In this document: positions 32,744-45,500 of the stretch, piece after piece | Numbering within the stretch: the stretch's first letter is position 1 | Layout of the letters: each line of letters begins with the position of its first letter | NCBI GenBank assembly: GCA_018857735.1 | Contig: JABMCL010001879.1 | Coordinates: 270,001-334,000, forward strand | Origin: Alviniconcha marisindica | Lineage: Eukaryota > Mollusca > Gastropoda > Provannidae | Direction of reading: 5' to 3' | Length of the DNA stretch: 64,000 nt | Made by a program: the position numbers and the translations under genes | The notes under the pieces: generated by a model | Seen by the model: the letters and a program-made list of their open reading frames with translations, nothing else | Database searches by the model: none | Told to the model about the DNA's origin: nothing

Positions 32744-35296
32744 CTAAATTACCACATCATCACCGTCTGCTTCATCAGCATAGTCTGGCCCTGAGCTTTC
32801 ATCATTGTAATTATCCATATCTGCATCATCATCATCATCATCATCATCATCGTCATTATCCATATCAATGTCATCCTCGGCAAGATCCATGTAAACCATT
32901 TCATCAGCATCTTCCCTAGCAGCCAGTGGCACTTCAGAGACAACAGACGGAATGTTTTCGTCCAAGGGATTGTGAACAAATTTCTTTTTGCAGCCTTTCT
33001 CCAGGTGCCTTTTCAGGTGGTAACTTCGCTTGTAGTCCAAACCGCAGTTGGGGCACACAAAGTCACGAGTGTCCGTGTGGTTCTCCACATGCTTTTTGAG
33101 ATCAAACTTGGTATGGAAGCCCTTGCCACAGAACTCGCACATGAAACTGGCGATGCCAGTGTGCTTGGAGACGTGCCTGAGCATGAGGTTGCGTTCGTAA
33201 AACCTCTCCTTGCACAGGTGACATTCGTACGGTTTTTCTTTAGTGTGGACACGTCGCACATGACGCCTCAGCGTTGGAGCACACACAAACCGCTGGTCAC
33301 AGTAGTCGCACGCATAGCGTTTGATGCCCAGGTGATGCAGAGCAATGTGGTCCCGCAGCTGCTCCTTAGTGTTGCAGCCATGAGCGCAGTACTCGCAGTG
33401 GAAGTAGAAGGTGCGGTTGGGGTCTGCCTTACAAGAATGTTTCTTCAGATTGCTCTTGCTGCTGAAGATATGCTCGCATTTCATGCAAGGGAAGCCGATG
33501 CTGGCCTCAAGGGCATAGTTCTTTCGGATGGCTTCATTCTTGTGCTCCTTCTCATGCATGAGCATGGCACCAGAGTTGGGCAGCCACTTGTCACACTTGC
33601 TGCATTTGCCACCCGTCCCATCCTCCGTGGTATCATTGGCATGGGTCCACATGTGCGTTTTCATCTCCCTGGCCGTCGGAAACACCATGTGACAGATCGT
33701 ACACTCCGATGGAGATTTAGCATGCATCTGCTTGTGCTCACCATAAAGATGTGTGTCTGTGTAAAAGAGCAGCTCTGCGTCCTTACCATAGCACTCAGGG
33801 CAAACATAGGCTTTGTGCCGGCGGTAATAGTGGTTTTTGATCAGCTGGAAGTCAATGTTCAGCTCCATGCGGCAGAGGCGGCAGTCATGGAACCTCGTGT
33901 CAGTAAGTCTACGATCAGCCTCACCTCTGTGCTGTTGATACAGATGCTTCTCCAGTTTCTCCATGCTCTTGAAATCCTCCTGGCACAGGAAGCACACTGG
34001 CTGCTTTTCATACTCATGGTCACAGAACACATGCATGTTGAGGTCCACCAGGCCATGGAACTTCATCTCGCAGGCCATGCACTGAACTATGTCCTCCCCT
34101 GATACTTTGCTCAAGTGGTTCTTCAGGAGTTTCTCTGAGCTGAACAAGCACAAGCAAGTCTTGCAGCGCACCTTCTCCCTGCAGGACTTCTCCACCTGCT
34201 GAGAGGATGAGGTGGCATCTTGGGAAGACATGCTATCCTGGTTGACATTCAGCCCATTTACGTTTTGTTCACCTTCGTTACTGTCTGCTATGGAGGAGTC
34301 CTCGTATTCTACCTGGACTTTCTCACCCTGTTCCGAAACATTCACTATAGGGTTTGCTTTGCTGACCAATTTGATGTACCTGTCTTTCAGCCCACCCCTC
34401 TCATCACCCGACACTCTCTTTCTGGTGTTGGGTTTTCTGCCAACATTGCGCAGCTTCAGAAGCAGTTCACTGGGGTCTGGAATCCTTTTCCTGTAGGGCC
34501 TTTTGGGTGGCAGTTCCTCACCCTCTGCTGGAAGAGGTTTGGGTTTGGGAGGCCTGCCTCTCTTCTTGGCCATCTGAGTTTCCACAGGCACTGGCTCGGA
34601 TGCTCTCCTTCTGCCTCGTTTCGCCTTGGGCTTGAAAAGGGTCAGCATATCTCCTGCCGAGCGTCTTCCTCGGCGAGACTTGGCCTTCACTTTGAACTCT
34701 TCATCACCATCTTCCTGTTCAGTCTGCTCTGGTTCTGTAGGCAGCTCAAACTCGGATACAGGTTCCAGTCCTGGTTCAGTCACGGGACCAGGCTCCGGTT
34801 CAGTTGAGGGCTCTTCCTTCCTTGGCGGCCGTATCCTCACTCTCTTCACAATGTCCTTTTTGGGCTGTTTCCTTAATGTCCTCCTGGTGACCCTCGCTGG
34901 GGCTTTGGAAGGCTTGTTCTCTAGTTCCGAGGGAACAAAATCACTGTCATCATCATTGTCAACATCCCCAACATCATCGCTGCTGTCACCAAAGTCAGGG
35001 TGTTTCAGCCACTGGCTGACCTGCACAAGGGGCTTTTGCTTTTTTGTGGCACGTCGACCCCCTGCTCCTTTTGCCACAGGGACATCCTCATATTCCTCTC
35101 CATCGCTGAGAGATGGGTTCACAGTTTTAGAGACTGGCAGGCGAGGCTTTGGGGCATAGGGATGGTTCTGTTTCAAGTGTTCGTCCAAGCTCACAGTGCG
35201 CTTATTGTGAAGTCTGCAAGTCACGCATTGCCAGTGAGTCCCGCTCACCACAATTACTATTTCAGGAAGCACCATGGAAGCCATAGTTGTAGCCAT
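32744..35296 (-). CDS. C2H2 zinc-finger protein A with AT-hook (850 aa)
   Basis: A single uninterrupted ORF with a true ATG at 35296-35294 and TAG at 32746-32744. Residues 24-45 form an isolated atypical finger (CVTC...H....H). Residues 50-375 are charged and low in complexity, with an AT-hook KKRGRPPKPK at about 244-253 and other basic patches, so DNA binding is likely. Residues 378-770 hold about 13 C2H2 or C2H2-like fingers, several degenerate and some with non-canonical linkers. The C-terminus (about 807-850) is strongly acidic with a run of ten Asp coded by a GAT repeat. Inferred to be a nuclear transcription factor or chromatin protein; targets unknown. No intron is visible inside the CDS. 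It is the paralog of 42560-45886, placed head to head. Confidence 0.93.
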   Translation of the reverse strand: MATTMASMVLPEIVIVVSGTHWQCVTCRLHNKRTVSLDEHLKQNHPYAPKPRLPVSKTVNPSLSDGEEYEDVPVAKGAGGRRATKKQKPLVQVSQWLKHPDFGDSSDDVGDVDNDDDSDFVPSELENKPSKAPARVTRRTLRKQPKKDIVKRVRIRPPRKEEPSTEPEPGPVTEPGLEPVSEFELPTEPEQTEQEDGDEEFKVKAKSRRGRRSAGDMLTLFKPKAKRGRRRASEPVPVETQMAKKRGRPPKPKPLPAEGEELPPKRPYRKRIPDPSELLLKLRNVGRKPNTRKRVSGDERGGLKDRYIKLVSKANPIVNVSEQGEKVQVEYEDSSIADSNEGEQNVNGLNVNQDSMSSQDATSSSQQVEKSCREKVRCKTCLCLFSSEKLLKNHLSKVSGEDIVQCMACEMKFHGLVDLNMHVFCDHEYEKQPVCFLCQEDFKSMEKLEKHLYQQHRGEADRRLTDTRFHDCRLCRMELNIDFQLIKNHYYRRHKAYVCPECYGKDAELLFYTDTHLYGEHKQMHAKSPSECTICHMVFPTAREMKTHMWTHANDTTEDGTGGKCSKCDKWLPNSGAMLMHEKEHKNEAIRKNYALEASIGFPCMKCEHIFSSKSNLKKHSCKADPNRTFYFHCEYCAHGCNTKEQLRDHIALHHLGIKRYACDYCDQRFVCAPTLRRHVRRVHTKEKPYECHLCKERFYERNLMLRHVSKHTGIASFMCEFCGKGFHTKFDLKKHVENHTDTRDFVCPNCGLDYKRSYHLKRHLEKGCKKKFVHNPLDENIPSVVSEVPLAAREDADEMVYMDLAEDDIDMDNDDDDDDDDDDADMDNYNDESSGPDYADEADGDDVVI

Positions 35297-35702
35297 TCCT
35301 TGGTTTATAAATTTAGCAAAATTTGATAGTATTATTATGCCTCATCTTAGCAAAAGGAGAGGGGGAAAATCACTCTGGTACAAACCACATAAAAAGTTTT
35401 ACCTTTAAACTGAAAAGACTACCACCAACCATTCCCAAAAGCAAGCTTTTTTAAAAGTATAAGTTTCAGTAAAAGGCATACACATTTTCAAGCAAGCTGT
35501 TTACAGAATTATACAATATTTCAAGACCAAGCTAGATCATTACAAAATGAAGATCTACACAGCAAAAAACAGAAGAAGTGATGACAGCCAATTTGTCCTG
35601 GTGAGCTCTGCTCATGCCATTTGTTCAGGATTTACACCAGTAGACTGCAGAGGCGTCACTGATAACCTGAAAATAAAATGGCACACATACATGTATCAGT
35701 AT

Positions 35703-35768
<66 letters not shown>

Positions 35769-35887
35769 CACATTATATATTATAGCAATCAATCACTACA
35801 CAATAGTACCATGTGACATGTTACAGTTTTTATTTAATATACCCACAGCTACTGAAAGGAAAAGCATTTCTGGAGCACAATGTCCAA

Positions 35888-35943
<56 letters not shown>

Positions 35944-36662
35944 GACTAGATGGCGGGGGGGGGGGGGGGGGGATCAAAAAGGTGCTGGAGTGAACACTGA
36001 ATTAAGGCAACAGACAGGTCCGGGAGATCTCAAAGGCTGCGTTAACAGGTCACTGGACAGCTGGAAACTAAGGAATGGTCTGGGTAGTTTTCCAAACCAG
36101 TGAATACCCTGGAAAAACTGATACCACTTACCTATGCATCAGAATAAGTAAACACGAAAACACCACATACACTAGTACTGTAGGACTGAGCAGTGATATT
36201 ATAGTTCTTCTGGCTGCTAAAGCTTTCCATCTGTAGCAGTATAGGTAAAACAATCCAAATTTCCTACCCAGGTGGTGCACTCACACTGGCAGTGGTACAA
36301 TTAATGAAGCATTACATAAAAAATAAATTAATAAAACTACAGGTATCTAACAGTCAGTGGCAGTCAGTTAATCAAGTATGTACAAGTTAGTTTGTAATCT
36401 CTGATACTTTTTTTTCTCAAATTTCTACACAAACATTTGCAAACATTACATGGTCTCCAGATGTTTATGTCTTGTCCACAGTAGCATACTTTGGCCTGGA
36501 TCAACAAACAAACAATGAAGAAGATTAAGAAACCAAAGCCAAACAGATGTACAACTTTTAGTATTACTTAACAAAAACTGGTATTTTTTATGTCAAAAGT
36601 ATCAAATGAGATCAAAACTGACTTTTCAATTTTCATGCTTCTTTTTGAGTTTTTCATTCTAG

Positions 36663-36726
<64 letters not shown>

Positions 36727-37221
36727 ACATTTCCACATGCACAGTAAAACTAAAAGTTAGTTATCTAAAAAGGTGGGGCAGGGACTGGGGGAGTAGAGGA
36801 GGGGCTGTGGTTACTTGTTGTTGTTGTGGGTTGTTGTTTTCTATGCATACTGTGTTGATTAAATTTTATACATATATATTTTATAAAATTTATGTATATA
36901 TATAATATCCTGGTTAAGATAACATTTCACATGGATGCCTGATTTTGAGTCACTTTACATTTAAAGGAAAGTCAGATGCATCAGTTGCGCTACTACTAGT
37001 ACTAGCAGCTACCCCCTATCACTGATACAAGTGATAGAACAATGACACTGACAGTGCAAAGCAACATCTGAATCTTCTGCACAGGTCAGATTATACTGAA
37101 TGGGCCTGTCTGTTTACACACTGTACAACACTCTACAGTCAGTGCATGCAATTGCAAAGCTATTAATTTTTTATCAATCAATTGTGTTTGAAAAAAAAAA
37201 TCAGCCAAACCAGTGGCAGTG

Positions 37222-37252
<31 letters not shown>

Positions 37253-37340
37253 CGTGTGTTTACATGTTTCCTTGTAACGATGCTTAGAGCATGAATTACA
37301 TAATTTGCAATAAGAAATAAACTTCATAACAAATTTGTCA
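35297..37340. other. Intergenic between the zinc-finger pair, simple repeats
   Basis: (CA)n at 35707-35767, (CT)n at 35888-35940, poly-G at 35957-35972 and (CT)n at 36666-36724. An A/T palindrome lies at about 36864-36905. No gene recognised. Confidence 0.5.
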
Positions 37341-37344
37341 ATGT

Positions 37345-37541
37345 TAACAGAAAAGCAGCATGATCAGCACAACAAAAGTTAACGTTTACGAGGTATTTTT
37401 GCTAACGTTTTGGCAAATGACTTGTGAGCTTTTCTGTGCTACAAAATATCCAGAAACTACGTCACTTTTCGCGCCTTACGAGGTTTTTCCTCTTCATCAA
37501 GGCATCTTCTCAAGCGAAGGGTGTGCGTCGAATCCGTTCAG
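37345..37541 (+). promoter_or_regulatory. Possible 5' UTR exon and promoter of zinc-finger gene B
   Basis: A relatively GC-balanced stretch contains TTTTCGCGCC (E2F-like) at about 37466-37475 and ends in a consensus donor TTCAG|GTAAGAG at 37542. Possible downstream noncoding exons are 40679-40780 (after TTGTTTCAG, before TATG|GTAAAA) and 41914 onward (after TTTTCAG). This is inference only; nothing here is coding. Confidence 0.3.
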
Positions 37542-37756
37542 GTAAGAGCTGACATGTTAGCACGCAGCTGTATGATGACTAGATTAGTATGTTAAAATTA
37601 TGAATGTGTAGTATATGCGGCTTAATTACTCAAAAGAAGCGATTGATTCAGAATTTGATTTATTTGAAATCACCACCGAATGTGACTGGTTTCTACCAGT
37701 ATGCCCTCTTTTGCACCTGTCTGTCTGCAAGTATATATTATATGTACAACTGATAG

Positions 37757-37905
37757 CTAATGTGTGTGTGTGTTGTGTGTGTGTGTGCGTTCGAGAGTGT
37801 GCGCATGTGTGTGCCTCTGTGCGTGCGTGCGTGTGTGTGTGTGTGTACATGCGTGCGTGCGTGCGTGCGTGCGTGCGTATGTGTGTGTGTGTGTGTGTGT
37901 AAAGA
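37757..37905. repeat. (GT)n/(GTGC)n microsatellite
   Basis: Mixed GT and GTGC tracts. Low-complexity ORFs are rejected. Confidence 0.95.
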
Positions 37906-39700
37906 TGAAGGTGTGTACATGTTTTGGAGTCCATGTACACGATGTAGTATAATGCCTCAGTGTCTCTCTGAGTTTATTGTAGCAGGTCAAGTCAGTCTGA
38001 TACCTTGGTCAAAGGTGTCGTTCTGAACTCCCACTATTAGCAGTATTTCAGACATAAAGAGGCCTCAACATTATAGACGGTTCCAGATGAAAGTCTACAT
38101 AAAGTTAATCAGCTTTTTTGCTTTGAAACGAACAGAATTAATTTTGTTTGTACACTACAGTCATAAACCAGACAGGGCATACTGTTTCAAATCTGTTTAA
38201 TTTTGTTTACTTTTTTTTTTTAATTGCTAGACAGCGACCAGTAGTTGTAGAGTGTCACTTTTATTTTTGAACCAAGTGTTCTATGGAATTTTTGCTTTCC
38301 TCTGACTCTTAATCTCCATTAATATCAATATTTTCTAAAAGTAAAATCCTCATAAATCCTCAATTTGAACCAATTGTTTAGTACAAAAATCACGTCTCTG
38401 CCTTTTGTAGCAAAAAATCATGCCTAGTTAATATTGTTTTTATGTGAAATCATACAACAGACGTTCATGCTTGCAACCGCGCTTTTGTCAAAGAATCTGG
38501 TTGTTTTGACTACATCTGATCGCTCAAGTGGCATGTTTTGATTATGCGATAAATCCTCGTAAGTCTTCATTATGGATCAGGTGTTAAGGATAGAAAGCAC
38601 GTATCTCCATGTTCTAGCAAAAATCATTCATAACTTACTCTTTTCCTCCAAGAAAAATCATAACAACAAACGTAAGTACTTACGATTGTGCATGTGTTAA
38701 AAACTTGATGTTTCGATTAAAACTGAATTTTTAAAACATTTTTTGTGTTTTTCTCAAAACCGGAAAAACTGAGTTACGAGGTTTTAAACGGTCACCAACG
38801 ATATATTACATGGGACAACAACAACAAAAATGGGGTGGGTAGGTTATATGGGTATAAATTTATTTTAACATGAACAAACACAATTCAAAACTAGCATTAA
38901 ACATGAAGTAACAAACAGTAATGGTTCCTTTGAGTTTGGTTAACAATTATCATAAAATGCAGGATCAAGAAAGCCCATGTCACTGCTGGACTGATTATCT
39001 TTCATTTGATAGTAGACATACAGTAGATTCTCCACATATCTTCCATATCATGATGCTGCTATTGTCACTGTGTCCAACTTCAATGCTCTAATTAGTCTAA
39101 ACAACTTTGCTTGTTTGAATGCATGCTGGGTTGTTTTGGTTTTTCCATTATAATAAAATAAAATAAAAATCTGCCAAACTCTGACATGGACTACACTCTA
39201 CAGGATCTTTAACATGTGCATGTGATCTTGTTGCATGGTGGGGCACCTCAGTTTACATGAGGGTCCAAGTAGTAGTTTAAGTACTGATTAAGAACAATTT
39301 TGATTTTGGAAAGAAAAATATGCAGTCAATGAATCATCAACTGATCTTGGTCATTTCTTGTACTCAAGACGTGAACATGGGTCATTTCTTGTACTCAAGA
39401 CGTGAACAAGTCAACGGTATAAAAAAAAAATCTAAACAATCAAAATATTCATGTGAATTTAAATCTGGACGTACGCTTTTAGTTTCACAGCGCCCTCAAA
39501 AAAACATGGGCAGTCAATAGGTCTGCTTGGGCGTGTTTTACCTCGAGAGATATGCTTACAATTCATTCTGATAATGCAGAAGTGTAAAATGCATCAGGTG
39601 ATCTTTTGCACGCAGTGTTTTACAGTAAAACTGGTGTGTTCTCCTTAGTTTGGACAAAGACGTTTTCTACTCAAAATCAAAGCCGACAGATCAACAATGC
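37906..39700. other. Intergenic, no recognisable gene
   Basis: A/T-rich. A direct repeat of GTCATTTCTTGTACTCAAGA occurs at 39348-39403. A GATCTTTAACATGTGCATG block at about 39208 matches the repeat family seen at 24950. Confidence 0.5.
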
Positions 39701-39729
39701 ACACAAAGCATTATTAGAAATTCGGGTCG

Positions 39730-39737
39730 TGACGTCA
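39730..39737. promoter_or_regulatory. CRE-like palindrome TGACGTCA
   Basis: A perfect CREB/ATF consensus in a moderately GC-rich block (39700-40330). The block also contains the two orphan exon-like ORFs at 39869-40071 and 40120-40344. Only the motif is seen; function is unproven. Confidence 0.3.
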
Positions 39738-39868
39738 CGAACAAGCGCACTTGAACGCGAAGAATGTCTTTTGTTTTTTGATCAACTGAATGTTGTCATG
39801 ATCGGGTAAAATATGTTACCTGGTTTATTTAACGGAAACGCATAAACCGTCCATATCCCTACCTACCA

Positions 39869-40071
39869 AAGAAAACGCCGATGAGAAAGTAAAGAATAAC
39901 TTTCTCTACGGTGTCAAGGTGTTTCGTCCATCTTGTTTTCCCCCAAAAAACGGGGTCATCGAACTGGATCGAGTAGTGTCCCCTGGATAATGGCTGCTCC
40001 CTTGGAAACATTTCGCAGCAGACAACAAAATCGTCTGTAAAAGCATCGCAGCTGAAATTCACGCTTCTAAG
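39869..40071 (-). CDS. Orphan exon-like ORF, possible membrane protein exon
   Basis: On the - strand a plausible acceptor (TTGATCTCAG) is followed by about 67 open codons. They read SLRSVNFSCDAFTDDFVVCC, EMFPREQPLSRGHYSIQF, DDPVFWGKTRWTKHLDTVEK and VILYFLIGVFFG, and end at a plausible donor TTTG|GTAGGT. The composition is protein-like with a hydrophobic end. No family is recognised and no partner exon is seen. It may be chance. Confidence 0.25.
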
Positions 40072-40119
40072 ACTGAGATCAAGTAAATTTTTAACTGATT
40101 ACATCATCTGTTTTTAACA

Positions 40120-40344
40120 GAAATGATCCTTTTATGGGGTTACTTTGACGTACCCCCCGAAGCGGTATCTCATCTCACTCTCAGGGATGAAAAAATATTT
40201 AACCAGGTCAATGGTCGTGTGATTGCAACTGGTCAAGATTTTGACGCAGGACCGCTACGTACGGTAGCTGCATTGACCAAGTCAGGGCCCATGTGCATCG
40301 ATGAAATAGTGACAGTTTATTTAATTTACCTGGTAAATCAATGA
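40120..40344 (+). other. Orphan ORF, unknown
   Basis: An acceptor-like TTTTTAACAG is followed by an ATG and 73 open codons (MILLWGYFDVPPEAVSHLTL and so on). Balanced composition but no recognised domain. It sits back to back with the - strand exon-like ORF. Could be noncoding. Confidence 0.2.
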
Positions 40345-40567
40345 AATAATAACAGATTATTTAATTAGCCACTCAAAACAGATGTGTGTGTGTGTGTGTG
40401 TGTTGCAGACCTACACTGGAACATATGTTGAGAACATTTGCTTGGTATTTGATCTAGTGTAGTTGATGATCTGCAATACAATGTATATGTCTGCTCAGAC
40501 ACAGCCATAACTCAAAGGCAAACACATTTTCAATGGTGTATTTTTAACAGTTTTAAACTTTTATTCC

Positions 40568-40601
<34 letters not shown>

Positions 40602-41614
40602 GTACTGTGCATACATGCATGCCAGTGTGTTTGTGTGTCTGCATTTGTTTGTGACTTAAAACTTTCTCTTGTTTCAGAAAGTAATCCAGGCCAGGGCAGC
40701 TATGACTGAGACAAAGAGTGTGGTGATCATTGCCTGGGGACTTTCTGGGTCAGTGAACTGAATCAGTGTGCCTATGGTAAAACTTTCACAAATTTGTTTT
40801 ATTTTATTTTATTATTAGTGTCTCCTAATCCTACAATATTTGCTGTGTGTCACTGTGATTTAAACAAGAACATTTTGTTTCAATTTCTTATGTCATTTAA
40901 CAATAACATGTAGCGCATGGGCACAGACACACAGAATGTATAATAATATATGAATGATATGTTTTACTTTTATGCACAGTTCTGAAAGCCTTTTGTTTTT
41001 ATCATGACATGTAATGCATGCTATGTAAAAATCAAAGGGCTAGTTTCCTGATTAGCCACCAACATGAATAGATCCAGAAAGAACAACAGTCACAACAGTG
41101 TCCATACCTTAATGGGCTGGAACTGTCCTCCCTCTTTGCCCTAGTTTTCCAAATATCTAAAATAAAAGTAGCCATCTACCAAGACATTCAAACAGTAAAT
41201 GAGCAATATGTTCGCTGCTTTACTCATTACTGATTTTACTTTCACAACAGCTTTACTGATTTCAGTTTTGCAACATTCTTGTGGATTATTTTTTTTGGTG
41301 AGCAGCATAAACAGGTTGAGATTGAGAGCTGTTTAAATGTAACTGTAGCAGCATGTTACAATATTTTGCTCTTCTTTTTTTTTTTTTAAGTGACAAGAAG
41401 AAGAAACAAAAAGCTGGAGTTGTGACTGACACAAACAGCTGATATTCTTAGAGCTGATTATGTCTCCCCCCCCCCCCCCCCCCCCCCATCTCTCTCTCTC
41501 TCAGTTTTACATACACACAACATACGCACGTTCACACACACACATGTATACACACACACACACATAGAAAAGAAGAAGCATATATGATTTTGCAGTAGGC
41601 CTACCAGTACCAGC

Positions 41615-41670
<56 letters not shown>

Positions 41671-42559
41671 CACACACACACACACTCTATTACTAGTATT
41701 ACTGAAGCATTGGTTGATTTTCTTTTAATCCGTTTTCAAAACTTGTGTGATGATTTTTTCTTTTGTGTGTGAGTTACTGAAGACCTGACTGCTCTTCTTT
41801 AAAAAAATAAAATCCATTGTTTACTGGCTGTTGTTTTTGTAATCATTATTCAAAGGCTGTTGTTTTTGTAATAACTAACACACTTACTGACCGCAATGTT
41901 TGTTGTTTTCAGGTGTGAGATTTGAACAACATTAAAAATGCAGTGAGCACAAGGTTGCTGGGCCACCTCCACATGTTCCAGTCACACAGCAATGTTGGTG
42001 AATGGGAAAGACAGTTGTGTGGACATCAATGAGAACCCACTTCAATTTTGGCAGCAGCATAGCTGGAACAGCAGTTCACAGATGGCATTGATATAGCAAA
42101 ACTGGCAAAACAGAATCACAGACACTTGAGTATGAATGAGTAGCGCTTTGGTAAAACTTGTCAGTCCTTGCAGTGATCAGAGTGATGTTTGTGATGCAAA
42201 CACCTAAATGGACACTTGATATTGTACAAGTGTGCCAGTTATATCATGCCGGACTCCTATTAAGAGTTTCTACTGTGTTTAAGGTCAGGCAGAGAGCATG
42301 CTGATGGTATGAGTGAATGACCTTTCACTGTGCATGTATTGAATGCTAGTTAATTTAAATCAGTAACTTGCTACAAAAATCATGTTTTATGTATCATTAA
42401 ATTGATGTAGCCTATTTAATATTCACCAAAATTTGGCCACTTTACAATCTGCTGAGCTGTCAGTCCTTAGTTCACCAGAGCTTGCGACACCATGGCAGTG
42501 AAGTGAGAATTACTGAAAGGCTGAGAAAGAGTGCTGGTGAGCTGATTCCCACCATCACC
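40345..42559. other. Upstream region of zinc-finger gene B
   Basis: GT tracts at 40381-40405 and 40570-40600, poly-C at 41467-41487 and CA tracts at 41515-41690. Possible noncoding exon boundaries are noted under 37345-37541. The ORF continues upstream of the chosen ATG to about 42482 but has no ATG there. Confidence 0.45.
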
Positions 42560-45500
42560 ATGCATCCCAAAGTGATGATTTTGGTGAGCAGGACTCACTG
42601 GCACTGCATCAGCTGTCGGCTGGTGAGCCAGCATGTGGTGAGCATTGACCAGCACATAAAGATTTGCCATCTTAACCTCCTGTCCCCCGCAGCAACCAGC
42701 TCACCAGCTCCACCCTCTGAGTGTGATCAGGGCAGCTACAGTGATGGAGAGCTGTATTCTGCCAGCAACACTGGTGTGTTGATCAAAACTAAAAAGACAT
42801 TCACTGATGACCTTCCAACCAACTTTGAGCAGGATGAGGAGGCAAGTACCTCACCTGGTGAAATATCTGGCAAGAGAAGGAGAACCAGCAAAATATGTGA
42901 AGCTAGAAACACTCGGAGGAAAACCCTGAGAAAGGCATCACCAGCAAGATACTTTGCTGACGTGTCAGACTCAGGGCCGTCCAGTGAACTGAGTGATTTC
43001 AAGGACAAAACAAGAGCTGGGACACTCTCTAGGAGTACAACAAGAGGAAAGCAGAGCAAGAGAGGCCAAAGCAATTTTGATGCCAGCAGCAAGATGGACA
43101 GGGTAAGCAGCAACACTAAACAAGGGAAAGGTCAGCCAAGAAAGAAAAGAAAACTGCCATCAGTTTCATCAGCCGAGGAAGATAAAGCAGACTATGAGCA
43201 TCTGAGGCAAAAAGAACAGAGAGGCAGAAAAGCCAAGCCAACAAAAAATGAAGCTGATACTGAGGGTGAACATCTTCACAACCACTCCAAAATAAGCAGA
43301 AAAGTGAAGCAGTCCACCAGTGAAGGTACTGGAGATGAAACCCTCCACAAACATACAAAAAGAGGCCCAAAAGGTGGAAGACCGGGCTACGTTAAAAAGA
43401 GAACCAAGGCTACTAAGTCTCAGTTGAGATCCTCCATTTACGATGGTACAGTGAAAAAGCCAGGGTTGGGAGGGAAGCCTGTGAAAAGGACCTTTGAAGT
43501 GTCAGAAACAGAAAAAAAAGAGATGAAAGAATGCTATGTTGGCATTCAAAAAAGCGTTAAAACTGAGGTCAATCGAAGGGATGTTGAAAAAGCAGCTCTT
43601 TCCTCACAAAATGCTGATGATCATAACCATAGCAGACCAGTTCCCCAAGAAAATCCCAAAGTCATTGTTTCAGATCATGCAAGCACAGGTGCACAGGTTT
43701 GTACAGATTTACAAGGAACTGGTCATTCAAGCACAAATAAAATCAGCTCAGAACTTCAAACTACATACAGCACAAATGACAACAGAACTGATCCTTTGAC
43801 ACTGACAGAAAACGGACCCGAACTTCTGGACACAAACGAAAACAAAACTGAACGTCTGACAACAAATGAAAGTAGAACTGAGCTGCTGACTTCAAACAAA
43901 AACAGAACTGAGGTTTTGGGTGAAAACAGAAGAGACGTTTTGGCCACAAATGAACTTTTGACTGCAAGTGATCACAGACCTGAACTGCTGGTTGCCGGCA
44001 GTGAGAACCGGTTTGATGTTTGGGGTATGAATGAAAGCAGGACAGGCACTTCAGTGAATAGCGTAAGTGAAGCAAACGGAGCGTTAACAGGGTCAAATAT
44101 GATGTTGACTTACGCCACGCTGACAGGGACACCTCCTCAGAGCGAGAATATTCATCGTCAACCCAGTGCTTACTTTCCACCCCCAGGTGTCAATGTGAGC
44201 TTTCCCTCTCCATCTCAGGACTTCCTGCCACATGCTGTCAGCATCAGTCACTACAGAGGGTATGAATATCCACCGTCAGTTCCAGCTGTGCCACAGATTT
44301 CGGCTGGAGCACACCAAGAGTCAGTGCCCAAAACTGGTGCAAATCTGTACGCCTACAGACCTAATAGGACAGTTGCAAACTTTAGTGCCTGTGCAATAAA
44401 TGATCCCACGGAATTATTACCCAGTTTTGGAGCAGCAAATGCACTTCACTACCATAGTGGCCAATGCTTGAGTGACAGTCTGCAAGCTGAAAATTATGGC
44501 CAAGTGGCCGCGCCAAAAGTTACAAAAGTCACAGGAATGTCGGCGAACGAAAATTTGGAAACTCAGGAGCCTGAGGAATGGGTGAAAAACAAAACAAGGT
44601 TCAGCTTCACCAACCCAAAGCCTTCCTTGACAGTTGAGCAACCCTCGCAAATATATGAGTGCACAGTGTGTCAGGCAAAGTTCTCTTCCGCAGAAAACCT
44701 GTCTTGCCATGTCTCAAAGATGGACGCCCACTCTGACTGTGTGTCTCAGTGTAAGAGCTGCCTGAGAACGTTTCACAGCAGCCATGACCTCAACCTCCAC
44801 GTCTTTGGGGAGCACGAGAAGAAGAAGAAGCCGTTCTGCTTTGAGTGTGGGGAGAAGTTCCACAGCATGGAGACGTTTGAGAGACATCTTCACCGACATC
44901 TGTGGAACCAGGACCCCGTGCTTCTGGACATGGAGTTCCACGCCTGTCAGATCTGCAAGGCGGATGTTGTCTGCAAGTACGCCATCATTCAGAAACACTA
45001 CTACAACAAGCACAAGGTGACCACCTGCCTGGAGTGCTTCGTTCGATCAGAGCTTGTTGTCTTGTCTGACTCGGTGTCTGTCAAAGAACACCGGCAAATG
45101 CATGTCAACTTCTGCAACATTTGCATCCGAGATTTTCAGTCGGCCGAGTCGCTTCAGGCCCACTACCAGTACCACACCAACAGCCGGCAAGAGGAAGACG
45201 GGAAAGGACACCTGTGTGAAAAATGCAGGCAGTGGTGTCCGAACAAGGCCAGCGTGGTGCTTCACCACAAGGAGCACAAGCTGCAGATCATGCGTGACTG
45301 GCGGGTAGAGAAGTGGGGCATAGGCATCACCTGCGTCCACTGCGACAAAGTCCTGCGCAACAAGCGCAACCTGCAGCGTCACATTGCGCAGCTGCACTCC
45401 AGCACCCGCAGCTACAAATTCCACTGCGAGTTCTGCGGCAAGGGCGTGGACTCCAAGAGCAACCTCAAGGACCACATTGCCCTGCGCCATCTGGGCATCA

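Noticed and set aside
32972..34102. 376-aa ORF on the + strand opposite zinc-finger gene A
   Set aside because: It is the antisense shadow of the zinc-finger array; no domain in its own frame.
42482..42559. Upstream extension of zinc-finger gene B to 42482
   Set aside because: It begins with TTG, not ATG, and lacks similarity to protein A; the ATG at 42560 aligns with protein A.
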